Assembly: GCA_964567785.1 (NCBI GenBank)
Contig: CAZMOK010000006.1
Span: 10,569 to 74,568, forward strand
Source of the DNA: CAZMOK01 sp964567785
Lineage (GTDB): Bacteria; Bacteroidota; Bacteroidia; Bacteroidales; JAGOPY01
Length of the DNA: 64,000 bases
Direction: 5' to 3'
The notes under the pieces were generated by a model. That model was given only the letters and a program-made list of their open reading frames with translations. It was not told the origin of the DNA and did not search any database. How positions within the stretch are numbered: position 1 is the first letter of the stretch; the number at the start of each line of letters is the position of its first letter. Below are positions 7,874 through 15,123 of this stretch, piece after piece. The position numbers and the translations under genes are program-made.

Positions 7874-9508
7874 ATGATAAAAAAATACAGGGCCCTTGTT
7901 TTTATTACCACTTTTATTCTTCTTTCCACTCCTGTGATTGTATTTGGACAGACAAATGAATTGCACGCTATTTTTATAGAAAAAAACCGTTTCACTTCCA
8001 ATACTTTCAAGGAATCGCCGGGATCCAGGGACTACACCAATATCAATATTTCCGGCGAGAGCTCACCGCAAAATGAGCCCTCAATTGCCATAAGCAGGAT
8101 AAACCCTGATATTGTGGTAGCTGCATGGAGGGATTTCAGGCTTGGCTACATTGAACCTGATGTGGTTAGAAGGATCGGCTATTCCCGGTCGACCGACGGA
8201 GGGATTACCTGGTCAACATCACAATTATTGCCTGATCCTACACCGGACCACATTTCTCAGAGTGATCCGGTGGTCATTTGCGATATGGACGGCAATTTTT
8301 ATATTTCAAGCACATCAAGGCAGCCCGTTACTTATTATAACAGGGAAATGCTTTTATACAAATCAACAGATAATGGCCAGACATTCCAGCTTCATGCCAC
8401 TGCCGTGCCGGGAAGCGGTATCCAGGGAGAGGATAAGGAGTGGATCTTTGTGGATCCAGTTGAAACCAATCCAACCTATAATCAACTGATGATTGCCTGG
8501 AGAAGCTTCGGGCCCAGCTACGGTATAAAGTTCAGGAAATCTGACATCGGAGGTTCCAACTGGTCTTCCACGGTGAATGTAAGTGATTTTGGCAGCGGCC
8601 AGGGAGCAAACGTGGCCACAGGTACAGATGGACAGATCATTGTAGTGTGGACCGATTACGGGATCAATTACGATATTTCCTATGATAATGGTATCAGTTT
8701 TGGTTCCGACAGGTCCCTCTCTACTGCATATGGTAGTCCTAACAATTCATTTCCCTTTATCTGCGTGGATTATTCAGATGAAGCCACAAGGGGAAATGTA
8801 TATGTTGTATGGGCCGATAACAGGCTCGGAAGCGATGATATCTGGTTCCAGCGCTCGGAAGATGGAGGGGAAACCTGGCTCGACCAGCCTGTAAGGATCA
8901 ATGCTTCCACTGCCTACCATCAGACCTGGCCGGTTATCAGGTGCGATTCTGATGGCACTTTGTATTCAATTTACTATGATGAAGGTGTAACTCCCGGATT
9001 GCTTACAACAAAACTGGCTTTCTCGGATGATGCAGGTGATACCTGGACCAACCAAATATTAAGTGATGTGGCTTTCCAGGGGAATGCACCTAATTCGAAT
9101 GTAAGGTTTGGCGATTATATAGAACTGGATACTTATGATGGCAAAGTGATACCTGTCTGGACCGACGACCGGGCCGGGGGGTATGACCAGGAGATCTACA
9201 CTGCCATTGTCGACATAACATCCTTTACAGATGAAAACCCCGTTCAAGCGCCGGGCATCAGGGCAACAGCTTCTCCCAATCCTTTTTATTCAAGTTCAAG
9301 ATTAGAACTTTCGATCGAAAAAGGCCAGATGATACAGATCTATCTGCACGGTCCTCATGCAAACAGGATTGAAACAATTGAAAACAGGTACTTTGAAACC
9401 GGGGATCATATTATGACTTTTGGCAAAGGACTTGCGGCAGGCTTCTATTATCTCGTTATTGTTTCGGAAGAAGCACAGAAGTCGATAGTCAAGGTTGTGA
9501 AAATTTAA
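7874..9508 (+). CDS. secreted Asp-box (BNR repeat) protein with type IX secretion signal
   Basis: A 544-residue extracellular protein. A signal peptide (residues 1 to about 25, ending VIVFGQ) is followed by a beta-propeller with at least four Asp-box motifs: STDGGITWS, STDNGQTFQ, SEDGGETWL and DDAGDTWT. Asp-boxes occur in sialidases and other propellers; the arginine triad of true sialidases was not established, so the activity is left open. The C-terminal ~80 residues (SPNPFYSS, then a beta-sandwich ending in KVVKI) form a type IX sorting domain that would be cleaved on export across the outer membrane. It is monocistronic. Confidence 0.85.
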   Translation: MIKKYRALVFITTFILLSTPVIVFGQTNELHAIFIEKNRFTSNTFKESPGSRDYTNINISGESSPQNEPSIAISRINPDIVVAAWRDFRLGYIEPDVVRRIGYSRSTDGGITWSTSQLLPDPTPDHISQSDPVVICDMDGNFYISSTSRQPVTYYNREMLLYKSTDNGQTFQLHATAVPGSGIQGEDKEWIFVDPVETNPTYNQLMIAWRSFGPSYGIKFRKSDIGGSNWSSTVNVSDFGSGQGANVATGTDGQIIVVWTDYGINYDISYDNGISFGSDRSLSTAYGSPNNSFPFICVDYSDEATRGNVYVVWADNRLGSDDIWFQRSEDGGETWLDQPVRINASTAYHQTWPVIRCDSDGTLYSIYYDEGVTPGLLTTKLAFSDDAGDTWTNQILSDVAFQGNAPNSNVRFGDYIELDTYDGKVIPVWTDDRAGGYDQEIYTAIVDITSFTDENPVQAPGIRATASPNPFYSSSRLELSIEKGQMIQIYLHGPHANRIETIENRYFETGDHIMTFGKGLAAGFYYLVIVSEEAQKSIVKVVKI

Positions 9509-9538
9509 TAGTATTACCGGGAAAATCTCTCAATAGCA

Positions 9539-10651
9539 ATGAGGAGCAAAAAGCGCAGATTTTCTGTATTCACTTTCCTGCTTTTCGTGATCAATTTACT
9601 GGCAGTACTGTTATTGCTGTCCTCATACCTCTTTTCGTTCGTTAATCCCGGAAAATTCTGGCCTGCCTCCATTTTCGGACTTGCCTATCCGTACCTGTTG
9701 CTTACCAACCTTGTCTTAGTAGCGATCTGGATCCTTTACCGCAGGTGGTACTTTCTGATATCCCTCATTGCCATACTGGCCGGCTGGAACTTCCTGAACA
9801 GAAATCTTACCTTTAATGAGCGGTCAACCCTTGAAAACCCCGAAAGGTACCTGAAGGTAATGAGCTTCAACGTAAAAAATCTTGCAAACGACAATGTGTA
9901 CCTGGAAAAGGCTGATGTCAGGCAACGTATCTTCAATTTCATAAGGGATGAAAAGTGCGATATTGTTTGCCTTCAGGAATTTATGGCAACAGGAAGCGAA
10001 CCGGAGGCTATGCTGGAGAAATTGAAAGACCATGCCAATTTCCTCAATTTCAGTTATACCGGTTATGTGAAAAACCAGGCTAAAAGACTCGATGCACTTG
10101 TCATATATTCCCGGTACCCGATAATTTCGTCGGGAGAAATAGAAAAAGATGAAAGACATAACTACGGCTGCTTCAGTGATATTGTGGTGAATGATGATAC
10201 CATAAGGGTCTTCAATGTGCACTTCGAATCCTACAGGTTTGGGCAGGATGATTATGAGTTCCTTAGTGGCATTGAAATAGAATCGACCGGTGATTCATTC
10301 AAAGAAGGTTCGCGGAAAGTTCTTGCAAAGCTCAGAAATGCTTTTGAGAAGAGGTCGGAGCAGGTGAACATGCTCAACGACTATGTAAAAGCCTCTTCTC
10401 TGCCTGTAATTGTATGTGGTGATTTCAACGACACCCCGGTATCATATACTTATTTCAGGAGTAACAGCCACCTGGATGATGCTTTTGTTGAAAGCGGCCG
10501 GGGGTTTGGCAATACTTATGCAGGCAGGCTCCCCTCCTACCGGATAGATTACATCCTGTACAGTGAAGAATTCAGTTCGTACAATTACCAGACTTATCGT
10601 ATTGAACTTTCCGATCATTACCCGGTCAGTTGTTTCCTCTTACTTGATTAA
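9539..10651 (+). CDS. membrane-anchored endonuclease/exonuclease/phosphatase-family hydrolase
   Basis: A 370-residue protein with three N-terminal hydrophobic segments (residues about 10-95) followed by an EEP-fold hydrolase domain. The catalytic motifs are in order: VMSFNVKNL (Asn), IVCLQEF (Glu), VFNVHFES (His), VICGDFNDTP (Asp/Asn), RIDYIL and SDHYPV (Asp-His). EEP members cleave nucleic acids, sphingomyelin or inositol phosphates; the membrane anchor makes lipid or extracellular substrates more likely than chromosomal DNA. The topology places the domain probably in the periplasm. It follows the Asp-box gene by 30 bases. Confidence 0.88.
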   Translation: MRSKKRRFSVFTFLLFVINLLAVLLLLSSYLFSFVNPGKFWPASIFGLAYPYLLLTNLVLVAIWILYRRWYFLISLIAILAGWNFLNRNLTFNERSTLENPERYLKVMSFNVKNLANDNVYLEKADVRQRIFNFIRDEKCDIVCLQEFMATGSEPEAMLEKLKDHANFLNFSYTGYVKNQAKRLDALVIYSRYPIISSGEIEKDERHNYGCFSDIVVNDDTIRVFNVHFESYRFGQDDYEFLSGIEIESTGDSFKEGSRKVLAKLRNAFEKRSEQVNMLNDYVKASSLPVIVCGDFNDTPVSYTYFRSNSHLDDAFVESGRGFGNTYAGRLPSYRIDYILYSEEFSSYNYQTYRIELSDHYPVSCFLLLD

Positions 10652-10662
10652 TTAGTTTCGGT

Positions 10663-10670
10663 TAACTTTG
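10663..10670 (+). promoter_or_regulatory. Bacteroidota -7 element (TAACTTTG)
   Basis: Exact TAnnTTTG match 21 bases before the GTG start of the cation exporter gene. Confidence 0.55.
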
Positions 10671-10691
10671 TTTACCCAGGCAATAAGTTAA

Positions 10692-11594
10692 GTGGATCAG
10701 GGAAATCATCATAAGAATCGGCCGACATCAGGCAAGAACCTGTTGATAGCCACTATCCTGAATGCTGTTATAACAGTAGCTGAAATAATAGGTGGTCTCA
10801 TATCCAACAGCCTTGCACTCCTTTCAGACGCGCTTCACAACCTGAGTGACACCATTGCGGTTTTCATTGCATACATTGCCAACCGGTACAGCAAAAAACC
10901 CTCCAACGAAAAACAAACATTCGGCTATAAAAGGGTGCAGATCCTGGCTGCCCTTCTCAATGCCGTTGTCCTGATCGTAATATCGGTTTATCTCTTTTAC
11001 GAAGCCTATCACCGCTTGCTTGAACCTGAGCCGATTAAGGGACTGATAATGCTCATAGTTGCATTTATAGGACTTCTGGCCAACCTGGCAGCAGTATTAT
11101 TACTCAGAAAAGATAAAAAAAGGAACCTGAATATCAGGGCTGCGTACGTTCATCTTCTGGGTGATACCCTTTCCTCATTTGCTGTTATCATTGGCGGGGT
11201 ACTTATATATTTCTATAGCTGGTACTGGGTAGATCCGATAATTACTTTTCTTATAGGCATTTACATCATTAAGGAAACCTGGTCGATACTCCGGGAAACC
11301 ATTGATATCCTTATGCAGAGCACTCCAAAGGGCATTGATGTAAAAAGACTCACGGAGGATGTTGAACAGATCCCGGAAATTGAAAACATCCATCATCTCC
11401 ATATCTGGAACCTCGATGACCAGTCGATACACTTTGAATGTCACGTCGACCTGAAGGAAAACCTGGATCTAAAAAGTGCTGAACCTATCAGGACGGAAAT
11501 AGCAAAGATCCTGGAAGAAAAGCACAGGATCAGCCACGTCACTATCCAGTTTGAGCATAAATGGTGTGATGATAAGGATCTTATCCATAAGTAG
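10692..11594 (+). CDS. cation diffusion facilitator (CzcD/ZitB-type metal exporter)
   Basis: A 300-residue inner-membrane protein that exports divalent metals such as zinc by proton exchange. Six membrane segments carry the CDF metal-site residues: SNSLALLSDALHNLSDT in the second helix (the HxxxD pair) and AYVHLLGDTLSS in the fifth (HxxxD). The C-terminal cytoplasmic domain includes HHLHIWNLDDQSIHFECHV, the usual metallochaperone-like fold. The Zn-binding pattern (His rather than Asp at the second-helix position) fits the Zn/Cd group. The start is GTG at 10692; no ATG is available before the first helix. Confidence 0.93.
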   Translation: MDQGNHHKNRPTSGKNLLIATILNAVITVAEIIGGLISNSLALLSDALHNLSDTIAVFIAYIANRYSKKPSNEKQTFGYKRVQILAALLNAVVLIVISVYLFYEAYHRLLEPEPIKGLIMLIVAFIGLLANLAAVLLLRKDKKRNLNIRAAYVHLLGDTLSSFAVIIGGVLIYFYSWYWVDPIITFLIGIYIIKETWSILRETIDILMQSTPKGIDVKRLTEDVEQIPEIENIHHLHIWNLDDQSIHFECHVDLKENLDLKSAEPIRTEIAKILEEKHRISHVTIQFEHKWCDDKDLIHK

Positions 11595-11612
11595 GCTTTA
11601 ACAAACCAGCGC

Positions 11613-12959
11613 TCAGAACAAGATCACTTTTTCGAATTCATTTTTCCTCAGGTATGCACTTATGATGATCCTGGCATCCCTGTTATCTTCATAAGTTTTG
11701 ATCACATCATGCAAAGCCCTTGTATTGCCATTCAGATAGCTTTCGTTCAGGTATCCCAGTCCGGCAAACCTTCCCTTCTCAACCTTGACCACTGAAAGTT
11801 CATCATCATTCCGGCCATCGTCAATTATGAAAAAGCTTTTGTTAAAGCCTGAATACCTGGAAATTGCATCAATGACCCGGTCATTGTATTCGCCGGGCTT
11901 TTCCTTTCCTACACATGCCCCTTTGCACTCCCCTATCTGGTGATGGAAGCAACCACCTGAGCAGTCGTAAATACCACATAATTTCTGGCATAACTCAAAC
12001 TCCGTCACAAGCCTTGAGAGGTGGTTTTTCCCCTCCGATTTAGAAGCATATGCAGTGAGCGGAAGACTGTCCATTCTTATTTTTTCAATTGAAAGCCTGA
12101 TATAGCCGTCTTTCCCGGTATGTGAAAACAATCCGAACGAGAAGTCATTCCTTCTAAGGGAACGGTTGAATACGGGCTTATGGGATTTTATTTCGCTCGA
12201 TTCCAGTAATTGGGCGATAAGATCATTTCCGGTTAGTTCGTAGGATACATGAAATGACCTGTCCCTCATTTCAATAGCCCTTTTGGTAATATTGTTATTC
12301 AGGTGGGAAATGACTCTCTGGCGTATGTTGACACTCTTTCCGATATACAGTATATTACCTTTTTCATCAAGAAAATAGTACACACCGGGTGACTCGGGCA
12401 GGTTTTCGATCTCTTCACCGGGAATATTTGAGCGCACATCCCTGAGCGGTACCTGGTCGATATTGGAATCCAGTTTCATGAGATGCTCGAACAATTTCAC
12501 GGTGGAAAGAGCGTCGCCTCCGGCCCTGTGCCGTGCATGGTTGGATATTCCCAGGCTCTTGCATAGTTTTCCCAACCCATAGGACTTCTGTTCGGGCATC
12601 AGTTTCTGGCTCAGCTTTTTTGTGCAGAGCGTCTTTCTCCTGAAATCGTAGAAAAGTCGCTTGTATTCATACCTGAGGAAGTTATAGTCGAAAGAAGCGT
12701 TATGAGCCACAAAAGTGCATCCATCGGTCATCTGGACTATTTGTTTGGCTATTTCATAAAAATATGGAGCATCGGCAACCATTTCGTTAGTGATGCCTGT
12801 CAGGACCGACACATTGTAGGGTATCCTGTATGTAGGATTGACCAGTGATTCGAAATGGTCTGTCACCTTTTTACCGTCATGGATGTAGACAGCTATTTCG
12901 GTGATCCTGTCGGTTTTGGCATTCAGCCCTGTTGTTTCGATATCAACAATAGCATACAT
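11613..12959 (-). CDS. DEDDh exonuclease fused to a UvrC-like GIY-YIG nuclease
   Basis: A 448-residue fusion. Residues 1-165 form a DnaQ-type 3'-5' exonuclease: DIETTG (D6, E8), FVAHNASFDYNF (D91) and the H144/D149 pair in HRAGGDA. Residues about 190-270 form a GIY-YIG endonuclease (GVYYF, then LYIGKSVNIRQRV), as in the N-terminal half of UvrC and in Cho. Further on, the sequence GGCFHHQIGECKGACVG reproduces the cysteine spacing C-x7-C-x3-C of the UvrC iron-sulfur region. The UvrC C-terminal RNase H-like nuclease and HhH domains are absent. It starts 9 bases after the S24 repressor gene and is probably in its operon, so a repair or damage-response role is likely. Confidence 0.9.
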   Translation of the reverse strand: MYAIVDIETTGLNAKTDRITEIAVYIHDGKKVTDHFESLVNPTYRIPYNVSVLTGITNEMVADAPYFYEIAKQIVQMTDGCTFVAHNASFDYNFLRYEYKRLFYDFRRKTLCTKKLSQKLMPEQKSYGLGKLCKSLGISNHARHRAGGDALSTVKLFEHLMKLDSNIDQVPLRDVRSNIPGEEIENLPESPGVYYFLDEKGNILYIGKSVNIRQRVISHLNNNITKRAIEMRDRSFHVSYELTGNDLIAQLLESSEIKSHKPVFNRSLRRNDFSFGLFSHTGKDGYIRLSIEKIRMDSLPLTAYASKSEGKNHLSRLVTEFELCQKLCGIYDCSGGCFHHQIGECKGACVGKEKPGEYNDRVIDAISRYSGFNKSFFIIDDGRNDDELSVVKVEKGRFAGLGYLNESYLNGNTRALHDVIKTYEDNRDARIIISAYLRKNEFEKVILF

Positions 12960-12968
12960 ACTAAAAAA

Positions 12969-13775
12969 TTAATCTTCCAGGTTGAGCCTTGTTTGTATTT
13001 CTTTTACCTGTTTACTGAGCTTATTGATGGTATCCACCAGTTCTTCTTTAGGGGCATTGGGCTCGGGGACTTCAGAGCTGATGTAGTTCACGAACTTCCA
13101 GACCTCTTTTATTTCACTGATATGGAGCTCAAATGTTTCGTATAACGGGTTGAGTGAGTGGAGTTTCAGTATGCCTTCCTTTTTAAGCTTGTTTTCAGCC
13201 ACTTTGAACACTACCCCCTCTTCTTTGGTAAGGATGATATAGGGATGATGGTCCCTGATATAGTGCCAGTCGTCGACATACTCCCCTGTGACGTAAGCTT
13301 TGTCGGGTATCGGCAACATTGAGTCACCGCTTATCTGAAAGGTGCGGTATTTTTTATCCCTTGAAAGGAACGGCATGTGGAAGGCGGGCAGTACGCTGAT
13401 ATATTCCGGATCGGCGAAGCCTGTGGCATAGCCTGCTTTTGCGTTCTCGTTCACCAGTTCGATATTGTCCCGGTTGGAACTGTCGACCGTTGTGGCGAGT
13501 ATCCTCAGCTTGCTGCCCGACATATACACATCATCCCCTCTTTCCAGTTGCGACAACTGGCTTTCAAGCAGTTCCGAAAGGTCTGTTTTGATAAGGGTGT
13601 CAATCGATACCTTATAATATTTGGAGAACTGCACGAGGGCCTCCATTCCGGGCTGTGCAATGCCGTTCTCATAACCGCTCAGGGTCGACCGCTTCATTTT
13701 CAGGGCATAAGCCACGTCATCCTGGGTCCTGCCTTTCCGCTTCCTGAGAAGCTTTATGTTCGATGCAAAATACAT
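12969..13775 (-). CDS. XRE-family, S24 self-cleaving repressor (LexA/CI-like)
   Basis: A 268-residue regulator. Residues 1-60 are an XRE helix-turn-helix (TQDDVAYALKMKRSTLSGYENG). The C-terminal part is a LexA/UmuD-type S24 domain: a candidate cleavage site Ala114-Gly115 (NAKAGYATG), the nucleophile Ser152 in ISGDSMLPI and the base Lys191 in GVVFKVAEN. The spacings (38 and 39 residues) are close to those of LexA. A coiled tail ends the protein. This makes it a strong candidate for a damage-inducible repressor. It is divergent from dinB-dnaE and upstream of the exonuclease/GIY-YIG gene, so it probably controls both sides of the 190-base gap. Confidence 0.9.
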   Translation of the reverse strand: MYFASNIKLLRKRKGRTQDDVAYALKMKRSTLSGYENGIAQPGMEALVQFSKYYKVSIDTLIKTDLSELLESQLSQLERGDDVYMSGSKLRILATTVDSSNRDNIELVNENAKAGYATGFADPEYISVLPAFHMPFLSRDKKYRTFQISGDSMLPIPDKAYVTGEYVDDWHYIRDHHPYIILTKEEGVVFKVAENKLKKEGILKLHSLNPLYETFELHISEIKEVWKFVNYISSEVPEPNAPKEELVDTINKLSKQVKEIQTRLNLED

Positions 13776-13822
13776 ATTGATTTTTTCAGAAAAAATTTCT
13801 CTTTGAACAAAAAAATGATTAA

Positions 13823-13854
13823 ATTGTAGTCACAATAATGATTAATTTTTAATC
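13823..13854. promoter_or_regulatory. candidate operator palindromes in the repressor/dinB gap
   Basis: Two adjacent dyads lie in the divergent gap: ATTGT-AGTC-ACAAT (13823-13836) and GATTAA-TTT-TTAATC (13840-13854). They are flanked by a direct repeat of AATGATTAA (from 13814 and from 13837). The position between a self-cleaving repressor and dinB makes them candidate binding sites. The region is AT-rich, so some symmetry is expected by chance. Confidence 0.4.
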
Positions 13855-13889
13855 AAAAGTATATCAAAAGAAAACACAAGGCAAGCAAA

Positions 13890-13942
13890 AAAAGGTTTTT
13901 TTTCACCTTTTAACAGTAAGTAATTGTATTAAAAGTAATTAC
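13890..13942. promoter_or_regulatory. second dyad cluster upstream of dinB
   Basis: An inverted repeat AAAAGGT-(8)-ACCTTTT at 13890-13911 is followed by GTAATT (13920) and the perfect palindrome GTAATTAC (13935-13942), about 25 bases before the dinB start. They may be operator half-sites or part of the dinB promoter. No good TAnnTTTG element was seen for dinB. Confidence 0.35.
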
Positions 13943-13965
13943 AAAAAAATTCAGTTTTTGAAAGT

Positions 13966-15120
13966 ATGATCACAGGAAAAGACAACAGGCAAATAATACA
14001 TCTCGACCTTGACACTTTCTTTGTTTCGGTTGAGAGGCTGATGAACAGTTCCCTGGCGGGGAAGCCCGTGATCATAGGCGGCACTTCCGACCGCGGCGTG
14101 GTGGCAAGCTGCAGTTACGAAGCGCGGAAGTACGGGGTACATTCGGCCATGCCCATGAAGACTGCCAGGATGCTTTGCGGCGACGCCCTGATCGTGAGGG
14201 GCGACATGGACAATTACTCCCGCTATTCGAACGTGGTAACCTCTATCATTGCCGAAGAAGCCCCTTTGTACGAGAAAGCCTCCATAGATGAGCATTACAT
14301 AGACATTACGGGGATGGAGCGTTTCTTCGGCACCCTGAAGTGGACAAAGGAGCTCAGGCAGAAGATCATAAGGAACACGGGCCTGCCTATTTCCTTCGGG
14401 TTGTCGGTAAACAAGACCGTTTCGAAGATTGCCACCGGTGAGGCCAAGCCCAACGGCGAGCTGGAAGTCCCCGGTGAGCTGGTGAAGCCTTTCCTGAACC
14501 CTCTCTCCATAAGAAAGATCCCGATGATCGGCGACAAGGCCTTCAGGCTGCTCCGTTCGATGGGGATCAGCAACATAAAGACCCTGAGCGACATACCTCC
14601 CGACATGATCGAGAAGGTACTGGGGAAGAACGGTATAGTGGTCTGGAAAAAGGCAAACGGTATAGACCCCACCCCTGTTGAGCCCTATTCCGAAAGGAAA
14701 TCGATAGGATCGGAGACAACTTTCGAGACCGACACCATAGACGTGGCAGAGATACGGCGGGTGCTCACGGGCAAGGTCGAAAAGCTGGCCTTTGAGCTGA
14801 GGAAAAAGCAGAAGCTTACCTCCTGCATAACCGTTAAGATCAGGTATTCCAATTTCGACACACATACGCTTCAGCAGCGTATCCCCTACACCTCCTTCGA
14901 CCACATCCTGATCGGCAAAACGCTGGAGCTCTTCAACAGGCTCTACCAGCGGCGGATGCTCATCAGGCTGGTGGGAGTGAAACTGAGCCACCTGGTAGGT
15001 GGGGTACAGCAGCTCGACATGTTCGAGGACACCCCCGAAATGATCAGCCTCTACAACGCTATGGACCGGATAAGGCTCCGGTACGGTAACAAAGCAGTGA
15101 GGAGGGCGGTGATCTTTTAG
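13966..15120 (+). CDS. dinB: DNA polymerase IV (Y-family)
   Basis: A 384-residue translesion polymerase. The catalytic acidic residues are D14 (IHLDLDTFF) and D108/E109 (KASIDEHYIDIT); F19 is at the steric-gate position. The little-finger domain follows, and the C-terminal QLDMFED fits a beta-clamp-binding motif. The gene uses G/C-rich codons more than its surroundings: three 60-base lines counted gave 34-39 G+C. It starts the plus-strand arm of the damage island and is followed after 3 bases by the dnaE-type gene, so the two polymerases should be made together under control of the divergent S24 repressor. Confidence 0.95.
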   Translation: MITGKDNRQIIHLDLDTFFVSVERLMNSSLAGKPVIIGGTSDRGVVASCSYEARKYGVHSAMPMKTARMLCGDALIVRGDMDNYSRYSNVVTSIIAEEAPLYEKASIDEHYIDITGMERFFGTLKWTKELRQKIIRNTGLPISFGLSVNKTVSKIATGEAKPNGELEVPGELVKPFLNPLSIRKIPMIGDKAFRLLRSMGISNIKTLSDIPPDMIEKVLGKNGIVVWKKANGIDPTPVEPYSERKSIGSETTFETDTIDVAEIRRVLTGKVEKLAFELRKKQKLTSCITVKIRYSNFDTHTLQQRIPYTSFDHILIGKTLELFNRLYQRRMLIRLVGVKLSHLVGGVQQLDMFEDTPEMISLYNAMDRIRLRYGNKAVRRAVIF

Positions 15121-15123
15121 CAT

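Noticed and set aside
7874..9508. Sialidase
   Set aside because: Asp-box motifs alone do not show sialidase activity, and the arginine triad could not be placed, so it is called an Asp-box protein.
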